From: Paraspadella gotoi
Lineage: Eukaryota; Chaetognatha
NCBI GenBank assembly: GCA_051294375.1
Contig: CM119265.1
Coordinates: 8,316,772-8,380,771, forward strand
Reading direction: 5' to 3'
Length of the DNA: 64,000 nucleotides
The position numbers were made by a program, and so were the translations under genes. This document shows, piece after piece, positions 48,403-58,197 of the stretch (positions are counted from its first letter, which is position 1; the number at the start of each line of letters is the position of its first letter). The notes beneath the pieces are model-generated. The model did no database searches. It had not been told where the DNA came from and saw only the letters and a program-made list of their open reading frames with translations.

Positions 48403-48844
48403 TTTGACAAAATTAGCTTGCGTCTTTAATCCACGTTCGTCTAGTTAAGAGTTTATTTCTCTTTTTATGTTCCAACTCGAAAGTTACACCAACGGCGTGA
48501 GCACAAAACTAGAAACTAACACAAATTTAATTCAAACGCCGTCTGTCACCAATGTTTCATAAAGAAATATCAGTAGTAATGCAATTAAAGAAGTTTGGAC
48601 CAGCGAGGGAGCGAGCGAGCGAGCGAGCGAGGGAGCAATCCTTTCCTTGTTCTCGGGAGCAGACATTTAATCCTGGCGGAAGGATGAGGAAGAGGAGAAG
48701 ACAAAAGAGCATAGCAACGCCGGCCCGCCGCAAATCCCCGACGTCAACAAAAACTACTTTGCTCGTTGAAGTTGACGACGAATTCAAATTTCTCGCTCGA
48801 TTCCTCCATTTTCTCCCCACTCTCATCTTCAGCATCGCAGCAAT
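48403..48844. promoter_or_regulatory. Divergent promoter region between ANGEL and ODAD3
   Basis: The two coding starts face away from each other across 442 bases, so this is very likely a shared bidirectional promoter plus the two 5' UTRs. It contains a CGAG-type short repeat (about 48606-48632) and a GC-rich patch around 48718-48730. No TATA box or full ciliary X-box was found; AGCAAC near 48713 could be at most an X-box half site. Confidence 0.55.
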
Positions 48845-50295
48845 ATGCCCCAGATCCCAGCTAGTACGATTAGTAAACCGCCAATTACGGAGCAAATACA
48901 AGAGCTTCAAAAAAAGCTGTCATTACTTGAAGGTGAGGGACAATATTGAAGGCTTTTTTACCGAAACGTGGGACGTTATATTTATAAATACTTACTTAAT
49001 AGGTGACAGAAAAGCCTACTATGAAAGTTCACAATGGACTATGAAAAAAAATCGGGAGCAGATACAACGACTGCGAAAAGAAACAAGGTAATTTTAATTC
49101 CCTCTTAGAATTTTATCATTTCCCAGACTCTAGAACTTATCATTTAGATTGCTTTATAAAAAACTTGTTTGTTTTAATCCAGAGATCTTCGAAACAATCT
49201 TCACCAGTGCATGATTGGGGATGAAGAAGTGCTTGATAAAGCTTTCGATGGACATCAGATAGAAAGAGCGGCCTTCAGGTAAGCTAATCGTACATAAGTA
49301 CGTCTATTCTATAATTTTATAATTTTTGAAAAACAGGGCAAAGCCATGCGACGATGTCCGTAATTCTATGGACTACAAAGTATCGGACAACAACAAGAAG
49401 ATCAACGCGATCCGCCATCAGCGGGCGGAGCGACTGAAAAAGCTGGAGTTGCTGCAGACGCAATACGACGCGATGGTGCGGGAGGCTGCTGAAGCTTTGG
49501 CGAGCGACGCTGGCGAGTCGTCCGACGCTCAAGTAAGCATTAGGTCAACGAAGCAATCATTTTGTGCAGAAATAACAACTTTGACGGCTTTGTTTAATGT
49601 TGACTGTTTAGTCTTTGCGGCAACTGGAGAATCGACTGGACAAAGCGGAGATGAAGACGGAAGAAGCGATACACATCAACCTGCAGTACAAACAGATTAC
49701 CGAGATCCTCAAAGAAGATGCGTTGCATTACAACAACAACCTTGGCGCCCTCGAGCAAGAAATAGAAAATCAGCGAAAAGAATTGCAGGTTCGGCCATAC
49801 TCATTTCTTTCAACATTGACCTCAGCGTATCATTATTTTATGACTACAATATTTTTTTTGTTGTCGTTGTTAAATGTTTTCCCCTAAAATCAGGATCTCC
49901 GCATGATGTGTAACGACGCGCACGTCTCGCGCGACGCGGCGAAGGAAGAGCTGCAGAAGCAGGAGGAGCTCATCGTGCAGCAGCGAAAAGAGTTGGAGAG
50001 CAGCCTGCAGGAGAAGAAGAAGGCCGCGGAAGAACGGAAGATGCACGCCGAGCGAGTCGAGAAGCGCATGGTGAGAACTGCTCCACTTTACGTTAAATTA
50101 CATATTGTATTTTTGAATTGATATTTTAGAAAATGGAATTTTTTTTTTTAGATTCAACGCGCGAGTTCTCTACCTGGCGAAGACTTTACTCCTCCTGGAC
50201 GCGGGGAGATTAGTAATGAGGAGCAGCAGCAAAAGATACTTACTTACGAGGATGCATTTAGGAAGATTAAGGAAGCGACAGGTAAAACAGAGAAA

Positions 50296-50331
<36 letters not shown>

Positions 50332-50342
50332 ATACAATAATC

Positions 50343-50381
<39 letters not shown>

Positions 50382-53300
50382 ATACAATAATCAGAATTAA
50401 AGGAAGAAAGAAATAAAGAAAGAAAGATAGAAAGAAAGAAAGAAAGAAAGAAAAAAGAATACAATAATCAGAATTAAAGGAAAAGTTTTTTTATTTTTGT
50501 TTCAACAACGAATGTAATTAACATTAAAAAACATGTTTCGGCTATATTGTGAGCCTTCATCAGCGCAAAATTTGCGCATTTTTTTCAAATTCCCCCCCCA
50601 AAAAAAACTAAAAAAAACTTATCCTTTAATGCTACCTACGCAACAAAACGAAAGTAATAAAACAAAGATAAAAATAATCAAGAATAAAACATCGCAGAGG
50701 AATCAAACTCAAGAAATGAAATCGGATCGGCGACTCGTGCAAAATCCACCGGAATCGGAATAGAAGTCTCTCATTGGTGGAGAGACAAATGGCACCAGCC
50801 AATGAGCAGATGGGCTTCCTTCCGCCTGTAATTTCTAGCCTTATCTCCGATCCGATGGGACTGTATAAATTGACACCAACTTTGTATTTGATTCACTCTG
50901 CCTGGAAATTGACACCGTCTTTACTGTATATTTTTGAGAATAAAATTCCACTTTGGTTTCATATTGAAATCCTTAAATGTGGTGGCAGAAGTGGATTCGA
51001 ACCCACACCTCTGAAGAGACAAAATAAAATTAATTAATTGATTGACAAATTGATTGATTCATACTTATCTTATCAAATTTTTTGTCCAACAGGGGTCTCC
51101 AATATTCAGGAAGTCGTCGACAGGTTCGAATCACAAGATGAAACCCAGCGCCATCTTATGGAGCTTCAAACGTCTCACGAGGATCACATCAAAGAGTTAA
51201 AAGTAAAAAAAAGTTGACGAATTTTTCCATTGTTTCTTTGGTCTAGACTTTCTTCTTTACTTAATCCATATCGTCTGGAACGAGTAGGCCTTCTTTCGCA
51301 AAATTGTATTTCAGTCTGGCGCCGAATCAAAACATCCGACTTCTAAACTCACGATTAATAATTTGGATTTAGTTTCAGATTTCAGATTTGAGTGCCTGCC
51401 AGAAGGTTAATTTCTCTAATGATTAATTGATTACACCATAATGCTTATTGGTGAATCTAACTTTAAGGCCTAAATTTGATTCTCTATGATTCGAGGTAAA
51501 ATTCTAATATACATAAGTAATGCAGTATTGCAGTTTTGCAGTCTCTATTTCAAACGCAACAAAAGAAAGTAAAAACACATATGATAACGCTTACTGTATT
51601 GATTGGTATAAACGAAACTAGTAAAGCGTTTCCTAACGCCAGGCGCAAAGGGCGAAACTTCAACGCGAATACGAAGAGATGAAATATTCCGGTGAAGAGT
51701 CGATTCGAGAGGCGCAAAAAGGTTTGGAGGCGTTGCGAGCCAAATTGGAGGACGGGCAGACAGAGAAGGTCAACGCTGAGGACAAGCTCGATAGGTAACG
51801 CTGAAAACTGAAGGAGAGAGAAAAAGAGATATGCTTAACCGTCTCTGTCTTCAGGTCGACGGCGCTGATCACCAAAGTCCGCGCGGGCGTCGAACATCTG
51901 TACGACAAACTCACCAATCTGCCGGAGCGCGAGCCGAAGGAACTCGATCCGTCGTCGCAAAGGTGAGACGAAATTGTGAACATGTGAACGTCTGGCTCGA
52001 TCAGTGAAACTTGAATTTCTTCTGTATTTATAATAGTTAACAAGATTTGAACATTTTAACTGCTAATTTATAACACTTGATGACTTTCTCTTCGTTCCAT
52101 AATATTATTTTTCAAAGTCGGAAAGAGGAAGACGGTGAAGATAATGTAGCATTTTCTAGGTGAAGTATCACGACCGGATCGTTGTTCCTCAATGTATTTA
52201 TTTCGAGTTAAATTTTAATGTTTCTCCTTTGTTCATAGGTTATTTTCTTTAATTTTTAAAATAAAACAAGATACAGTCCTGTGCAAAAAAAACGCCCCTC
52301 TTTATAACTTTAAATTCTAATGAACAAAATCTAAAGTCCATATATCACATAATTTAGCTAATCATTTTGTTTCACTCCCTTTTGAAATTCGTGTAAAAGC
52401 TTCAAAATCATAGACCTGTCTTTCATCATATGTTTTAATAACCTTAAAATTATTATTTAAGGATCTGGGGTAATCCAATTATCCAGTTATCCCTCCAGAT
52501 GTCTACTATATTTTTTTAAATTTTTAATCTATTTTAAATATTACAAAATATTTAAAAAAAAGATTATTCTTAAATCTATTCAATTTTTTTACATTGAACT
52601 TTGATGGCCTAATTTTGATAAAATTTATGCCAAATTTATCATCCTTTGATAACATTAATTATTTTTTTAAATTTTTTTAAAAATTCAAGTATTTAGGGTA
52701 ATTTTTAAAGTCTGAAATAAAGTGGCTCGTTTTTTTTTGGAACAGGATTGTAAATTGTGTTTCGTGTAATTATTTTTTTTTTAATGTTATTGAGTTGGTC
52801 ATCACTATATTGTGAAGCTACCATCAACTTCACGAACTTCGTCCTTTACATCAGGTACCCAATCGAATTGTTGGGGAAAGCGGAGGCCAAGTTGGTCGAT
52901 CTTTTGGAGACTCTCGACAAAACTTGCGACTTGGGAGAAATCACACAAAACATGGAGGAGGAAGAGTTTCAACACAACATCGAGGGTAGGTTGATGTCGC
53001 ATTGACGAGAATTTTTTACATTTGTTTTCCACTATTTTCTTTTTATTTTATTATTTGTATTCATCGTTGGGCCTTCACTTCCTTCATGTTTGTATGATGT
53101 TACAAACAGCAAACAGTAAGTCCGCCGTTAAATTCGGCAAACGGATTGCGGAAACTAATCTATCGGCGCTTAATTCCAGTTTTTTGGCAAAATTTTTTGT
53201 TTTTGTTCATTTGTTTTATCGCGAATGAAAAATGAATGAAAATTTTGCACAAGCCAAGTCATGAGCATGAAAGAAAGCACTGTTTTTTGGGAATGTTTTA

Positions 53301-53874
53301 GCCAAATTTATCCTTGCCTAATGATCGAAAATGTTTTCCCTTATTCCGCCACAAAAATTATCAAAAAGATTTAATTCATAGACGGTGCTTGGATAACCAG
53401 ATTCGCTCATGACAGTTTTTAAACATACCAAAAATATATTTACAAACCAGAACCAGAAGCCTTTGGTGTTTCTTTGAATTTAACTTTTTTCAGAACGAAG
53501 ACTTATAAAAAAGTTAAATACAATGTTTTAAACTACCTTAACCCCTTTGGGCAACGCAACTACAGCATAGGGACCTGTATGTTTTTAATTTTTTGACTTC
53601 AGGCAAAATTCCAGCGTACAACACGCGGGTGACGCTTCCGACAACGACGTCGCGGGACAACGTCTACGAGGAGGAAGAGGAGTCGGGCGACGACGACGAC
53701 GTCCTTACGCGTCATCAGGTCCGTCTAGTTGCCGACAGCGTCATGCTTACAAAAACAACTCCAGACATACATGTATACGTTAAATATTAATTCGGACAGA
53801 TAAAGCATCAATCGCAGCAGATGGTGGATTCCAGGACGAAGCGCAAACAGAAGAGGAAGAAGAAGACGAAATGA
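48845..53874 (+). CDS. ODAD3: Outer dynein arm docking complex subunit 3 (CCDC151)
   Basis: Fourteen exons: 48845-48932, 49003-49087, 49183-49278, 49337-49532, 49612-49788, 49894-50070, 50152-50281, 51093-51202, 51643-51794, 51855-51962, 52118-52159, 52855-52985, 53603-53718 and 53800-53874. They sum to 1683 bases, 560 aa (human 595). Family landmarks: IQELQKKLSLLEGDRKAYYE with SSQWTMKKN, LENRLDKAEMKTEEAIHI, LQREYEEMKYSGE and the end motif IPAYNTRVTLPTTTSRDN. Nearly all the protein is coiled coil and the last exon is Lys/Arg-rich. ODAD3 docks outer dynein arms onto axonemal doublets. It is the only complete plus-strand gene. Three late introns are long and carry repeats. Confidence 0.95.
50292..50460 (+). 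repeat. (GAAA)n compound minisatellite in an ODAD3 intron
   Basis: Blocks of tandem GAAA/GAAAG alternate three times with the spacer AATACAATAATCAG, so the tetranucleotide array has itself been duplicated as a larger unit. Confidence 0.85.
50536..50563 (-). other. Hammerhead-ribozyme-like core
   Basis: On the minus strand CTGATGA is followed by a hairpin GGCT-CACAATAT-AGCC and then GAAA, the conserved order of a hammerhead core. After GAAA, CATG..AATG could form a short stem III ending in GTT. Stem I does not pair convincingly, so activity is doubtful. Such motifs mark Penelope-like elements and retrozymes. Confidence 0.4.
50760..51010 (+). mobile_element. LTR-like remnant with a tRNA primer-binding-like site
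   Basis: A TATA-like TGTATAAATT (about 50869-50878), then an AATAAA (50939-50944), and about 35 bases later TGGTGGCAGAAGTGGATTCG (50980-50999) starting with the TGG expected of a primer-binding site. Its reverse complement resembles the 3' end of a leucine-type tRNA including the T arm, missing one C. No gag or pol follows before the next ODAD3 exon at 51093, so at most a solo remnant. A fragment of a tRNA pseudogene is the alternative. Confidence 0.4.
51203..51642. other. ODAD3 intron
   Basis: A 440-base intron, AT-rich, with nothing recognisable beyond splice signals. Confidence 0.5.
52274..52750. mobile_element. Tc1/mariner-type MITE (about 477 bp)
   Basis: The left end CAGTCCTGTGCAAAAAAAAC and the reverse complement of the right end, CAATCCTGTTCCAAAAAAAA, form terminal inverted repeats of roughly 45 bases (both continue with CACTTTAT/CTCTTTAT-like sequence). 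TA dinucleotides flank both sides (52272-52273 and 52751-52752), the target duplication of Tc1/mariner. The AT-rich interior has no transposase. It occupies most of an ODAD3 intron. Confidence 0.7.
52986..53602. other. ODAD3 intron
   Basis: A 617-base intron with no recognised element. A 68-codon frame at 53022-53228 crosses it but lacks coding character. Confidence 0.5.
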
Positions 53875-54387
53875 TCGAGACAAAGGAAAGGGGGCGTGGC
53901 GCGAGGCCAGCTCGTCAACCGGCGCCAGTTTTTTTTTACTTCGTATTCAATCGAGTTTAAAATTTCGTTGCTTCGTTTTTTTGGTTTTGACGTATTTAAT
54001 TTCGGCGCTCCGGATTACGTTCGTTGTATCGAGACACAAACAAAGTTTTTTTCTGCCTTTTCTGCTTGTATCAATGTATGACTTATGAAGCTTCGTCGTG
54101 TTCTTGTTCGTGAAAATTTTAGCTTCCCAACGAGTATCTATGTACGAAACATCAATATGCTTCAGTTAACTGCAAAATTTTTTACAACTGGGAGAATTGT
54201 CCTTCTAATTACTCTGTAATTACACTGTGTAAAATTCAGTAGAAGAGTAAGTCTGGATTAATAAAAAGTTAACCCATTTTTGGAGCAATGACTTCAAATA
54301 TTGGACCTATACAAATTGTAATCCTTGTACAATACGTGAGCTTAGTGACAATGTAGTCACGTGACGTCAACAAAAAGGCTGACATTT
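53875..54387. other. Convergent 3' ends of ODAD3 and calmodulin
   Basis: The two genes end toward each other over 513 bases. AATAAA at 54260-54265 on the plus strand is a good poly(A) signal for ODAD3. The G/C-rich start (53885-53930) is probably 3' UTR. Confidence 0.6.
54260..54265 (+). terminator. Poly(A) signal of ODAD3
   Basis: Canonical AATAAA about 385 bases after the ODAD3 stop codon, shortly before the calmodulin 3' end. Confidence 0.5.
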
Positions 54388-55414
54388 TCACGTGCTCATC
54401 AAATTGATGAATTCTTCGTAGTTGATTTGGCCGTCGCCGTCCACGTCGGCGCAGGTAATCATCTGTAAAAGAATCAATCGAAGTAATGATTGACCAAGCA
54501 TTCATAAAGCCACTCGGCCAATCACCTCATCTATTTCATCGTCCGATAACTTTTCTCCAAGATTCATCATGATGAGTCGAAGTTCTTTCTCCGTGACGTA
54601 ACCGTTTCCGTCTCTGTCAAAGACTCGGAACGCCTCCTGCGGTCATTCGAGGAAAACATATGAACAAAAGACAATCGTTTAGCTTTAGGCTCAAATCGAC
54701 TCCGAGAGTGAAAAAAAGAAAAGAAAAAAGAATACTACGTAGATATTATACGAAGAACTGTTGACCTGCATCTCTTCCTCGGAATTGGCGTCATCAGTAG
54801 ACTTTCGCATCATCGCTAAGAATTCGGGAAAGTCCAACATTCCTGCGGGAAGGAAAAAGATCAATTTACATAATCTTGAAATGGGACGTTTCTCTGTCGC
54901 AACTTTGAAACAAAAACAAAAAAAACCCTCGTAATCTTTTTATGAAATTGGTTCTACCAATATAATATATATATGAGTATAGTTTGACCAAGCAATACTG
55001 ATGATATTCTAATATATATATTCTAATATAACTGTCATCAACATTTTCACGACCTGTGCCGTCTTTGTCGACGTAGTTGACCAATTCGACTAGTTCCGCT
55101 TCGCTCGGATTCTTTCCGAGAGCTCGAAGGATTTGTCCCACTTCCTTCGTGTTAACTGAACCGTCACGATCTGACAGGTAATCCGCGTTGAAAAGTAATC
55201 AGTAATTAGTCAATAATGATAATAATTACGGATACGTAATTCCGTCTTTCAATAAATCAAATAATTATTTCAAAAACTATAAAGGTATTAATTTTTATTT
55301 CTTAATTTTTTTTTTTAAAATTCAACTTCATCCGTCCTCAGACTTACCCGTGTCGTAAACATCAAAGGTGTCTTTAAAAAGTCCTATCTGCTCTTCGCTC
55401 AAAATGTCGTTCAT
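54388..55414 (-). CDS. Calmodulin-like protein, four EF-hands, 148 aa
   Basis: Exons 55414-55348, 55170-55054, 54842-54766, 54636-54526 and 54462-54388 sum to 447 bases, 148 aa, about calmodulin's length. The four EF-hand loops begin [36 protein letters not shown] and [12 protein letters not shown]; all have acidic residues at positions 1, 3 and 12 (loop 1 D-T-D-R-D-G) and should bind calcium. [14 protein letters not shown] and [13 protein letters not shown] are calmodulin hallmarks. The start [20 protein letters not shown] and end INLMST diverge from canonical calmodulin (ADQLTEEQ; MMTAK), so a divergent calmodulin-like paralogue rather than the conserved calmodulin is likely. Confidence 0.93.
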
Positions 55415-56018
55415 GTTGATGACTCAAAAGATTGAGACAGCTAGTATTTCAAGAAAACAAAATTATATTTAACCAACGTGCGTTAATTATAACTCGAAAT
55501 TAAGATTATCGCAGAGTTGTCTGCCAACGACGAGCTGTTTTGTTTTCACCGCGTTCGCTGTTCATCTCACGAAACGAAGTGATTCGATGAATATTCACAG
55601 GTAAAACGCATTTTTCTTCCGAGCGAAGCGTCGGTTCGAAAAAAAACAACTCTATTCGATATTATTTCAAACGCTCACCGCTCAAATTTCGAAAATACAT
55701 ATTCATTAAATAAATACGCGAAGCTCCAGATTTAAATAAAACCGAAATCGTTTGAACTAATAGTTACATAGTGACAACGTAAATTTGAGATTATCCATGA
55801 GCGATTTTAAGAAAAAGTATCCTTCGTATCCTACGCGCGTGAGAAAAGAACGGTGAGCGTGAAGAGGGCGAACGAGGATTTTCATGGCGAGATGAAGACA
55901 AACGAATTTATTTTGAAAGAAGTGAAAAAGAAATCTCTGATGGTGGACTGTGAACCAAATTTATTCAAAATTGAAAACTAAAAGCTTTTAAACCCGAGAG
56001 GAGTTGAGGAAGAAGAAG

Positions 56019-56074
<56 letters not shown>

Positions 56075-56228
56075 AAGAGAGAGAGAGAGAGATTGTTTTT
56101 ATACCATCTCTAGCCAATTAAAGTGAAAAATAGCTCTCATTGAACCCATTTGTTTATATTATTTTATGAGTTGTTTACATCTTTTTATCAAACTCGTTTT
56201 CTTCTCACAATAAGGCGCCGTTTCGACT
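55415..56228. other. Spacer with a GA microsatellite
   Basis: This covers the upstream region of the calmodulin-like gene and the 3' side of the next minus-strand gene. It includes the (GA)n tract at 56022-56092. No gene is seen. Confidence 0.55.
56022..56092 (+). repeat. (GA)n microsatellite
   Basis: About 70 bases of GA dinucleotides interrupted once by CAGAAA. Confidence 0.9.
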
Positions 56229-57832
56229 TCACTTCGGCTTAACTGGCTCTTGGTCCGGAAGAGTAACAATGTAGTGTTGGTGAGATCCCCACTTGTTGAA
56301 AGAATCAGAATTGTAAAAATCTGGAAAGGTAAAAATGGGATTCACCGTTCATTTGGCTAAAATTAGTGTGATTAGAGAAGCAAGTGTATTAACGTTATAT
56401 TATTGCTAAAGACTGTTGCGACATCAGCACTGAACTGGTATAGTGAACTAACAGGTTCTAACCCCGGTTGGAACAGGCGTAACAAAAGCGTGACGGAACC
56501 GTCCAACCAATGCAATGGTAGCAATGGTAGCAAGCCTACCGTCTAAGTTCCGAAATGCAACACAACTGGCTAAAAAATCTCCGGCAACTCCAAATGTACT
56601 GTGTCGGTGGTCCGTGGTCACCCTCCTTTCATGAACTTATAAATCAACAAGTATTTTTTTCTTATTCTATTTTATTTTATTCTATTTCTTATTCTATGTT
56701 TTGATAAAAGCATTTTAATCATATATCACACTTCGAAACAAAAATAATATTATTTAGATTTATAAAATGATGTTAGTGTCACAGTAACAGTTCAGTTTAA
56801 GCCCTTGAAAGTGATTTACATGAATTGGCGCAGCCAATGCTTTTTTTTTTGCTCACTTCTGTAATCCGGAAATTCCTCCCTACAGAGAATCAACGTGTGG
56901 GGAGTCTTATTGGTCGCTCTCGCGGCCACGTTGATCTTGAGAGCAAAGTCTCGCGTTTCCTTTAACTTGGACGGCCGGGTTGGCGCTTTCGAAGGACGAT
57001 CGGCCTTTCTGGAAGCCCTACCACGTTGTTTAGAGGATCGGTCGGGTTGTTTGGAGGCCCTATCGGGCTGTTTTGAGGATGCGTCGCGCTGTTTGGAGGG
57101 CCTGTCCTGTTTGGGCAGTGGTTCCTGAAGCGGAGGCTGTTCTTCTTCTTCGACATAGCCATCGCCGTCGTCTTCGGCTTCGTCATCGCCGTCAGCCCAC
57201 TCTTCGTAAGAGTCCCTCCTCTTACGCTCGTGGACGCACGAGTCGGAATGCGACCGTCGGTAATCCGAGACGGTGATTGTCGAAGAAAACGAGGACCGGA
57301 CGGTCGACGGATGCTCGTTCTCGCTTCGTCCCTCTGGTGGAGAGATATGTGATGTGATGGCGGCGTTTTCGGCGACTCGTTATTTTCTGGCTGAGAGAAA
57401 AAAAGCTGAGATTCTTCTCCAAACTCCATTGTGTATTCACACTAAAAACCTAATTTTTTTATAGCATGAAAAGGGATGCCCGAGCGGTAGACATGCTCAG
57501 CGCATAACATGTTCAGACTTATACCGACAAGGGACGAGAAAGAGGAAAGAGAGGAAAGCTAAAAATAGAAAGTACTATTGCGACGAAGTCGACAAAGAAA
57601 AAAAAAATACATGTATACAAAGTGAAAACTACGGCTTCACGGGAAATGAACATCAGAGGGATCAGGGATAAGCAGCAGCCTTGTCTCATCTATGAAAAAA
57701 CTTTCTCTCAAAATCTATGAAAAAAAAATAACTTCCTTTCGATTCTATATCGGTTCCGGTGTCGTTGGAAGTCCAGCGGTTGTGAGCCTTGTTTGTCAAC
57801 GCGGCCTTTGGCGAGATATTACGGCTTCCCAT
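56229..57832 (-). CDS. Probable gene of unknown function, SKQ-repeat protein (about 227 aa)
   Basis: My model joins exons 57832-57733, 57375-56884 and 56320-56229 (684 bases, in frame). The first exon begins MGSRNISPKAALTNK. The large exon is strongly hydrophilic: DSYEEWADGDDEAEDD, an acidic run, then four degenerate repeats of about 7-8 residues on the pattern SKQPDR/SKQRGR, then NVAARATNKTPHTL. The terminal exon reads YNSDSFNKWGSHQHYIV and ends with a stop after PVKPK. The acceptor of exon 2 lies 15 bases past a better pyrimidine tract, so that junction is weak; other frames of the big exon are also open for about 100 codons. The family is not recognised. Introns contain a (tRNA A-box)-like motif and a B-box-like motif. 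Confidence 0.4.
56321..56883. other. Intron with a possible Pol III-type repeat
   Basis: The part 56400-56640 is GC-richer than its flanks and includes GGTTCTAACCCCGG (56453-56466), the same B-box-like string as in the tRNA-like element at 3929-3943. A duplication AATGGTAGC (twice near 56514-56531) is also present. It may be a diverged SINE. No coding function is evident. Confidence 0.35.
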
Positions 57833-58197
57833 CGAGCCTGAGGTTGGTCAAATTGGTTTTATATATGGCGATACATTCGAAATAGTTTAAAATCATACTG
57901 TACCTGTTCTAAAATCCACTATTTGTCTTCAAAAAACTAAAAAAAAATCCCCTTTTAAAAAATTTTTAGATATATAAAGACTAAAAGACAATTTTATGAC
58001 GAACCCTCATGCTATATTATTTTAAATGTAAAGTTTTTTTTTCACATCTGACGAGATTATACCTGACTCAAGAAATAAAAAAAATCGATCTGATCAATAG
58101 TTGACTTTTTATTATTCCGGTACCAATATCTTTATTTACAAGAACATTACAAAAAAATAATCGTGACTAGATGATGCACAATAAACAGTTGGGCCTC
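57833..58197. other. Spacer upstream of the unknown gene
   Basis: A 365-base AT-rich gap, probably the 3' UTR of the RS/coiled-coil gene and the promoter of the 56-58 kb gene. Confidence 0.45.

Noticed and set aside
50774-51037. 87-codon frame over the LTR-like remnant
   Set aside because: It overlaps the TATA-like, poly(A) and primer-site-like signals and has no gag-like features.
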